Source: Planctomycetota bacterium (GTDB lineage Bacteria > Planctomycetota > GCA-002687715 > DRQF01). From it: 18,957 nt of DNA. The position numbers and the translations under genes were made by a program. This document shows, one piece after another, positions 15,385 through 18,957 of the stretch. The notes beneath the pieces are model-generated. The model saw nothing but the letters and a program-made list of their open reading frames with translations, did not search any database and was not told where the DNA came from. Where the stretch lies: positions 1 to 18,957 of the forward strand of contig JAJRYU010000366.1 of NCBI GenBank assembly GCA_024275615.1. Direction: 5' to 3'. Numbering within the stretch: position 1 is the first letter of the stretch; every line of letters begins with the position of its first letter.

Positions 15385-15413
15385 TCGCCAAAACGTCGCT
15401 GAGCGGGTATACT
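15385..15413 (+). promoter_or_regulatory. Sigma70-type promoter of the PP2C phosphatase gene
   Basis: TCGCCA (-35, four of six consensus) and TATACT (-10, five of six) with a 17-base spacer. Transcription would start near 15420, about 24 bases before the ATG at 15444, with GGGGAA (15434-15439) as the ribosome site in the short leader. Confidence 0.6.
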
Positions 15414-15443
15414 CCGGCGTCGAAATAACCCTCGGGGAATGTA

Positions 15444-16214
15444 ATGTCTGAGTCGATCATCCGAATCCAAGGTCTCACTGACGTGGGCAAACGACGCGAT
15501 CACAACGAGGATCGCTTTTACGTCTCTGAGATCCACAACTATGCTGTCTTGGCTGATGGCATGGGGGGACGACACTACGGCGAAGTTGCAGCTCAAATGA
15601 GCGTCGACATCATTCGCGATCGATTCGAAAATTTCTTCCCCGATTCCATTGCCGGGATGCGCAATTCTGATCAGGCCCATTGTGCCGACATGATCATTTG
15701 TCTCCTGGATGAGTGGATTCGGGATGCCAATTACCAGGTATGGCACCGCGGACAGGTCGAAGAGAAGTATCGCGAGATGGGTACGACCTTAGCTATGGTT
15801 TATACCCTGCCCAGCACTGTTGTTATTGGCCATGTTGGCGATAGCCGGGTCTACCATGTACGTGACGGGAAATTGACGCTTGCCACAGTTGATCACTCTT
15901 TTGTAAACAGCCAAGTTGCAACGGGCGCGATGACCGAAGAAGAAGCACTCACGAGTAATCAAAAGAACATCATCACCCGCGCCATCGGCACTCACAAGCA
16001 AGTGAAACCGGACTTTCAGGTGCTCAAGATGGCTCGCGGCGATCGTCTGGTCATTTGCTCGGATGGTCTCTCCGATATGGTCGAGGATGAGGCCATCGCC
16101 GAAATCGCTGGCCGCGACGAAAAAGGCAAGCACATTCTTGGAGCCCTGGTTGAAGAGGCCAACCACAATGGCGGCCGCGATAACATCACCGTGGTCCTCG
16201 TCGAATATGACTAA
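15444..16214 (+). CDS. PP2C-family Ser/Thr protein phosphatase (Stp1/PrpC type)
   Basis: 256 residues, cytosolic, Mn/Mg-dependent dephosphorylation of Ser/Thr-phosphorylated proteins; bacterial members usually oppose Hanks-type kinases. All metal-binding motifs are present: GKRRDHNED (15-23), LADGMGG (36-42), GHVGDSR (129-135), ITRAIG (177-182), CSDGLSD (205-211) and GGRDNITVV (243-251). Length is normal for single-domain bacterial enzymes. No transmembrane or sensory domain. The segment at about 60-102 (FENFF to HRGQVEE) is the usual helical variable part. It has its own promoter and a two-way terminator after it, so it is probably monocistronic. No kinase gene is in the window, so its partner lies elsewhere. 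Confidence 0.95.
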   Translation: MSESIIRIQGLTDVGKRRDHNEDRFYVSEIHNYAVLADGMGGRHYGEVAAQMSVDIIRDRFENFFPDSIAGMRNSDQAHCADMIICLLDEWIRDANYQVWHRGQVEEKYREMGTTLAMVYTLPSTVVIGHVGDSRVYHVRDGKLTLATVDHSFVNSQVATGAMTEEEALTSNQKNIITRAIGTHKQVKPDFQVLKMARGDRLVICSDGLSDMVEDEAIAEIAGRDEKGKHILGALVEEANHNGGRDNITVVLVEYD

Positions 16215-16246
16215 GAGTCTTGCGGGCCGCTTGAGGTGGGGCTTGT

Positions 16247-16291
16247 AAAATAGAGGGTGCTAGAATTCTTTGCCACCCGGTTTCTATTTTT
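16247..16291. terminator. Two-way intrinsic terminator between the phosphatase and amidohydrolase genes
   Basis: AAAATAGAGGGTG (16247-16259) pairs with CACCC (16274-16278) and, after a four-base bulge, TCTATTTT (16283-16290). The A-rich and T-rich outer arms supply a U-tract in each direction, so it can end both converging transcripts. It includes the stop codon of the amidohydrolase gene. Confidence 0.6.
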
Positions 16292-17975
16292 GCTCCTTTT
16301 TGTCTCGAGAACGATAGACCTCCTCGCCACCAATGAAAGTTGCCCGAACTTTGGCCTTCAAGAGGTCAGCTGAGGGGCAAGTCAAGAGATTGGTATCGAC
16401 GAGAATGAAGTCAGCTCGCTTGCCTGGCGAAAGACTGCCAAGGGAGTTTTCTTCGAAGCCCGCGTAGGCACCAGCCATGGTGTAGGAATAGAGTGCTTCG
16501 CGCCTGGTCATGCTCTGTTTCCCAAACCATCCTCCTTGTGGCTGCCCGTTAGAATCCATGCGCGTGACCGATGCATAGAGCCCGGCAAAAGGTGTCAAGT
16601 TCTCAACCGGGGCGTCCGTTCCATTGCAAACAACAGTGCCAGCGTCGAGAAGACTTCGCCAAGCATAAGCACCTACCTCGGCGCGGTTCTTGGTGATTCG
16701 GGCCGCAACCCAAGCCATATCAGATGTGCAATGAACGGCTTGCATGGAAGCGATGACCCCCAAGGTCGCGAACCTTGGTATGTCGTCTTGATGCAAAATT
16801 TGGGCGTGCTCGATGCGAAACCTAGGGGCGAGTCTTGTCGGCATTTCCACAAAGAGCTTTTCCCAAGTGTCCAGAACAGTGCGATTGGCTCGGTCGCCGA
16901 TGGCATGAACGCAGGCTTGGTATCCCCGCGCGAGGGCGGTGCGGCTTATTGCTGCCAAGGTGTCTTCTTGCGTAATCAATAGGCCTTTGTGACCGTGACG
17001 GTCGGCGTATTCATTGAGGAGTGCGGCTCCACGGGAGCCCAAGGCACCATCCGCATAAATCTTGAGCGCTCTTATTGTCAGACGTCCATCAAAATCGCCG
17101 ATGCGGGGTGGGATGGACGTGGCAAGTTGGGCTTGCTTGGCGCTTTCAACGCCGAGCATGACGTAGAGGCGCATCAAGAGTTTGCCACTTTTGTAGAGAC
17201 CATCAAGCAGCTCGATCTGGTGGCGGCTCATGCCAGCATCATGCATGGTGGTAATACCCAGGGATAGGCTGAGCTTTTGCGCCGCCAGCATGTCGGCCTT
17301 TTGTGTACTTGCGCTGTCTGCCGGTACGACGCGCATGATAAGACTCTCCGCTGTGTCGACGAAGACTCCGGTGGCCGCTCCTGACTTGTCGCGTATGATC
17401 TCGCCGCCGGCTGGGACCACAGTATTTTCGCTTATGCGGGCCAATTTCATGGCTGCGGCGTTGGCCAAGAGCGCGTGGCCATCGACGCGCGTGAGGACAA
17501 CCGGATGATGAGGAAAGGCTAGGCTCAAGGCTTGGTGATGGGGGAACTCCTTGTTTTTCCAGAGATTCTGGTCCCAGCCGCGGCCGGTAATCCACTGACC
17601 TTCTGGCCGTTTTTCGGCGGCTTTCCTGACGCGGCGGATGACCTCTTGGAAACTAGCAGCGCCATTCAATCGAACACGGCGGAGCGAGGATCCGATGCCT
17701 CTGAAATGGGCGTGACTATCGATGAAACCGGGCATCACGAAGGCACCTTTGGCGGCAACGATTCTCGTTTTGGCGTTCGCCAGCTTGCGTATTTCTTGAG
17801 CGCTTCCGACCTTGAGAATGCGACCATGGGCCACAGCGATGGCATTGGCTTGGGGATACCGAGGATCCATGGTTTCCAACTGGGCACCGACGACGATGAT
17901 GTCCGCAGATTGGGCGCCAAGTCCAGAGGCCAAGTTGATTGCGAAGATGAGAGTCCATGCAAATTTCATATTCAT
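16284..17975 (-). CDS. Exported YtcJ-type metal-dependent amidohydrolase
   Basis: 563 residues of the amidohydrolase-3/YtcJ group (imidazolonepropionase, N-substituted formamide deformylase relatives), hydrolysing an amide-type bond; substrate unknown. A signal peptide of about 22 residues (MNMKFAWTLIFAINLASGLG, cleavage near AQS) indicates export. Metal ligands: HxH in FIDSHAHF (H88, H90), a lysine candidate in ALKIYADGALGSRG (K305), H357 in CVHAIGDRAN, H390 in FRIEHAQIL and D454 in GTDAPVENL; the usual C-terminal SLSPGKRADFILVD closes the barrel and beta-sandwich. All are intact and the length is typical (about 530-600). The ATG at 17975 is chosen because AGGA lies seven bases upstream and the signal peptide starts there; the open frame upstream to 18431 overlaps the divergent gene and is not coding. 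It has no same-strand partner. Confidence 0.93.
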   Translation of the reverse strand: MNMKFAWTLIFAINLASGLGAQSADIIVVGAQLETMDPRYPQANAIAVAHGRILKVGSAQEIRKLANAKTRIVAAKGAFVMPGFIDSHAHFRGIGSSLRRVRLNGAASFQEVIRRVRKAAEKRPEGQWITGRGWDQNLWKNKEFPHHQALSLAFPHHPVVLTRVDGHALLANAAAMKLARISENTVVPAGGEIIRDKSGAATGVFVDTAESLIMRVVPADSASTQKADMLAAQKLSLSLGITTMHDAGMSRHQIELLDGLYKSGKLLMRLYVMLGVESAKQAQLATSIPPRIGDFDGRLTIRALKIYADGALGSRGAALLNEYADRHGHKGLLITQEDTLAAISRTALARGYQACVHAIGDRANRTVLDTWEKLFVEMPTRLAPRFRIEHAQILHQDDIPRFATLGVIASMQAVHCTSDMAWVAARITKNRAEVGAYAWRSLLDAGTVVCNGTDAPVENLTPFAGLYASVTRMDSNGQPQGGWFGKQSMTRREALYSYTMAGAYAGFEENSLGSLSPGKRADFILVDTNLLTCPSADLLKAKVRATFIGGEEVYRSRDKKEQK

Positions 17976-17982
17976 ATGGTGA

Positions 17983-17986
17983 TCCT
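17983..17986 (-). promoter_or_regulatory. Ribosome site AGGA deciding the amidohydrolase start
   Basis: AGGA on the minus strand lies seven bases before the ATG at 17975; for the second ATG at 17969 the spacing would be 13. It shortens the open frame to the signal-peptide start. Confidence 0.55.
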
Positions 17987-18009
17987 GCCTGATCGAGCCA
18001 ATAATGTGA

Positions 18010-18081
18010 ACCTCTAAGGTCAAGCGCCGTTTGCCAATTCCAGAGGCTTGCCTCTCTTTTGTCTTCGCTTGGACCTTAGGT
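18010..18081. repeat. Long imperfect inverted repeat with an inner hairpin in a divergent promoter region
   Basis: The outer arms are ACCTCTAAGGTCAAGCG (18010-18026) and CGCTTGGACCTTAGGT (18066-18081), complementary apart from small insertions. Each arm itself holds a small palindrome of form ACCT-n-AGGT. Between them AGAGGC/GCCTCT (18042-18055) forms an inner hairpin followed by CTTTTG. It occupies most of the 138-base gap between the amidohydrolase and the TPR-like gene. Confidence 0.65.
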
Positions 18082-18113
18082 GAGCCAAGAAATCTGAATC
18101 TTCGGGGAATTGT

Positions 18114-18800
18114 GTGAGTAACGGGCAAAAAAAGGCTGACGACTTGATGCGTAAAGCTGCAGAGTCTTTCGCTGGCGGCAAAATGCAAAAGGCGTACAAA
18201 CAGTACGGTATGGCCGCCAAAGCCTATGAGGCGAGCGCGGATGCTCCCCAAGAGCGCCGAGCGTTGGCTCTCTACACCCGTGCCATGTTCATTCTCTCTG
18301 GGGATGCGACGGGCGATGTTGAAGAGAATCTGGATCTTAGCGATGCCATGGTCAGCAAAGAAGAATTCTCTGGCCAAGTTCGCTTTAGGGGGCTCTTTTT
18401 TCTTGCTCGAGCAAAATGGCGCCGACAACACGATGACCTAGAGAAATCTCAGCATTTTCTCGACCTAGGCCGCGTCGCTCTCTTAGAGGAAGGTGAGCCC
18501 GTGGATTGTGTGGAGTTGGATAGAGAGCAAGCTCGCCTGAGCATGGATCAGAAGAATTGGCAACGTGCTGAGGAATGCGCTCAGAGAAGTGTTGAAGCCA
18601 GCCGAATTCCTCGCCAGTCGATCGAGTCCAGGGTTCTCTTGTCTGAAGTGTACCGGGCACAAGAACGTATGAAAGACGTTCTTTCAACCTTGGAAGTTGC
18701 CGCCAGCACGGCTTTCGATGCCGATTGCAAAGATGAACTTTGGGATCTGCAGGACCGCATTCAGATTCTCAAACGAAACTATCCAGAGTTGGAAAAATAA
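18114..18800 (+). CDS. Small TPR-like repeat protein, function unknown
   Basis: 228 residues, GTG start with GGGGAA (18104-18109) close upstream; no signal peptide, so cytosolic. It is almost entirely helical with TPR-like helix pairs: KKADDLMRKAAESFAGGKM-type pair at about 6-37, FFLARAKWRRQHDDLEKSQ at about 84-102, EQARLSMDQKNWQRAEECAQ at about 139-158, and SRVLLSEVYRAQERMKDVLS at about 167-186. The third has the clearest TPR pattern of small and large residues. No enzyme motif. It would serve as a protein-binding adaptor. Divergent from an exported amidohydrolase across a symmetric control region, but nothing ties the functions together. The gene seems complete and its codon use does not stand out. 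Confidence 0.75.
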   Translation: MSNGQKKADDLMRKAAESFAGGKMQKAYKQYGMAAKAYEASADAPQERRALALYTRAMFILSGDATGDVEENLDLSDAMVSKEEFSGQVRFRGLFFLARAKWRRQHDDLEKSQHFLDLGRVALLEEGEPVDCVELDREQARLSMDQKNWQRAEECAQRSVEASRIPRQSIESRVLLSEVYRAQERMKDVLSTLEVAASTAFDADCKDELWDLQDRIQILKRNYPELEK

Positions 18801-18957
18801 GAGCCCACCGAGCAGAAGTTCGCGTTTTTGCATTCCTGATTCGGTCGGTATCCGCCGTGAGAATCGTCATACCCACCAATAGATCTGCTTTTCTTGTTTA
18901 AGACTTCCCCCGAAATTGGGAACGGTCCGGGTCATAGCTCGATATTGAGGATCACTG
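18801..18957. other. Right-edge stretch without a supported gene
   Basis: 157 bases after the TPR-like gene. A weak hairpin (CGAG/TTCG near 18809-18822) followed by TTTTT may end the upstream transcript. A small inverted repeat TTCCC/GGGAA lies near 18905-18922. The short open frames are shadows without ribosome sites. Confidence 0.4.

Noticed and set aside
17976..18431. 152-codon upstream extension of the amidohydrolase frame
   Set aside because: It overlaps the divergent TPR-like gene, precedes the signal peptide and lacks support; the ATG at 17975 has a ribosome site.
18900..18957. Possible ECF-type promoter (GGAAC) or start of another gene at the right edge
   Set aside because: GGAAC alone is too short and no matching -10 or downstream gene can be seen before the window ends.
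1..18957. CRISPR array, insertion sequence, prophage, tRNA or toxin-antitoxin pair
   Set aside because: No spaced direct repeats, transposase or phage protein, cloverleaf, or small coupled gene pair was found on reading both strands.

Overview
The window is an ordinary-looking, densely packed bacterial chromosome segment with ten complete genes and one gene cut by the left edge. No tRNA, rRNA, insertion sequence, prophage gene or CRISPR array is visible. The base composition is balanced to mildly GC-rich and several starts are TTG or GTG. A secreted HEAT-like protein, a likely sphingolipid gene set and two cell-surface-type glycosyltransferases suggest a diderm bacterium. A very long GreA and a bacterial XPB helicase are traits known in PVC-type bacteria (Chlamydiae) and Spirochaetes, so a lineage near those is my guess, but the sequence alone does not fix the phylum.

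Bases 1-5634 (+) form a tightly overlapping three-gene DNA-repair unit. It holds the C-terminal two thirds of UvrA, an XPB/ERCC3-type DEVH helicase whose start lies inside the uvrA 3' end, and a 677-residue protein whose GTG start overlaps the xpb stop. The last protein carries near its C-terminus a domain resembling the N-terminal domain of the XPB gene next to it. This parallels the XPB / p52 clutch pair of eukaryotic TFIIH, and here it is coupled to uvrA. I consider it the most interesting part of the window.

Bases 5622-7304 (-) encode an exported HEAT-like repeat protein with its own promoter. Its end overlaps the repair operon tail to tail.

Bases 7473-12198 (-) hold serine palmitoyltransferase, a GNAT-fold acyltransferase (probable bacterial ceramide synthase) and a 762-residue GreA, ended by a strong intrinsic terminator. 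Divergent from this, bases 12372-15302 (+) encode an extended SDR (probable ceramide reductase) and two GT2 glycosyltransferases. Together the two arms contain the three enzymes known for bacterial ceramide synthesis (condensation, N-acylation, keto reduction). The two glycosyltransferases may decorate the lipid or another surface glycan.

Bases 15444-16214 (+) encode a PP2C-type Ser/Thr phosphatase with a recognisable promoter. It converges, over a two-way terminator hairpin, on an exported YtcJ-type amidohydrolase (16284-17975, -). Divergent from that gene, across a region with a long imperfect inverted repeat, is a small TPR-like cytosolic protein (18114-18800, +). The last 157 bases hold no gene I can support.
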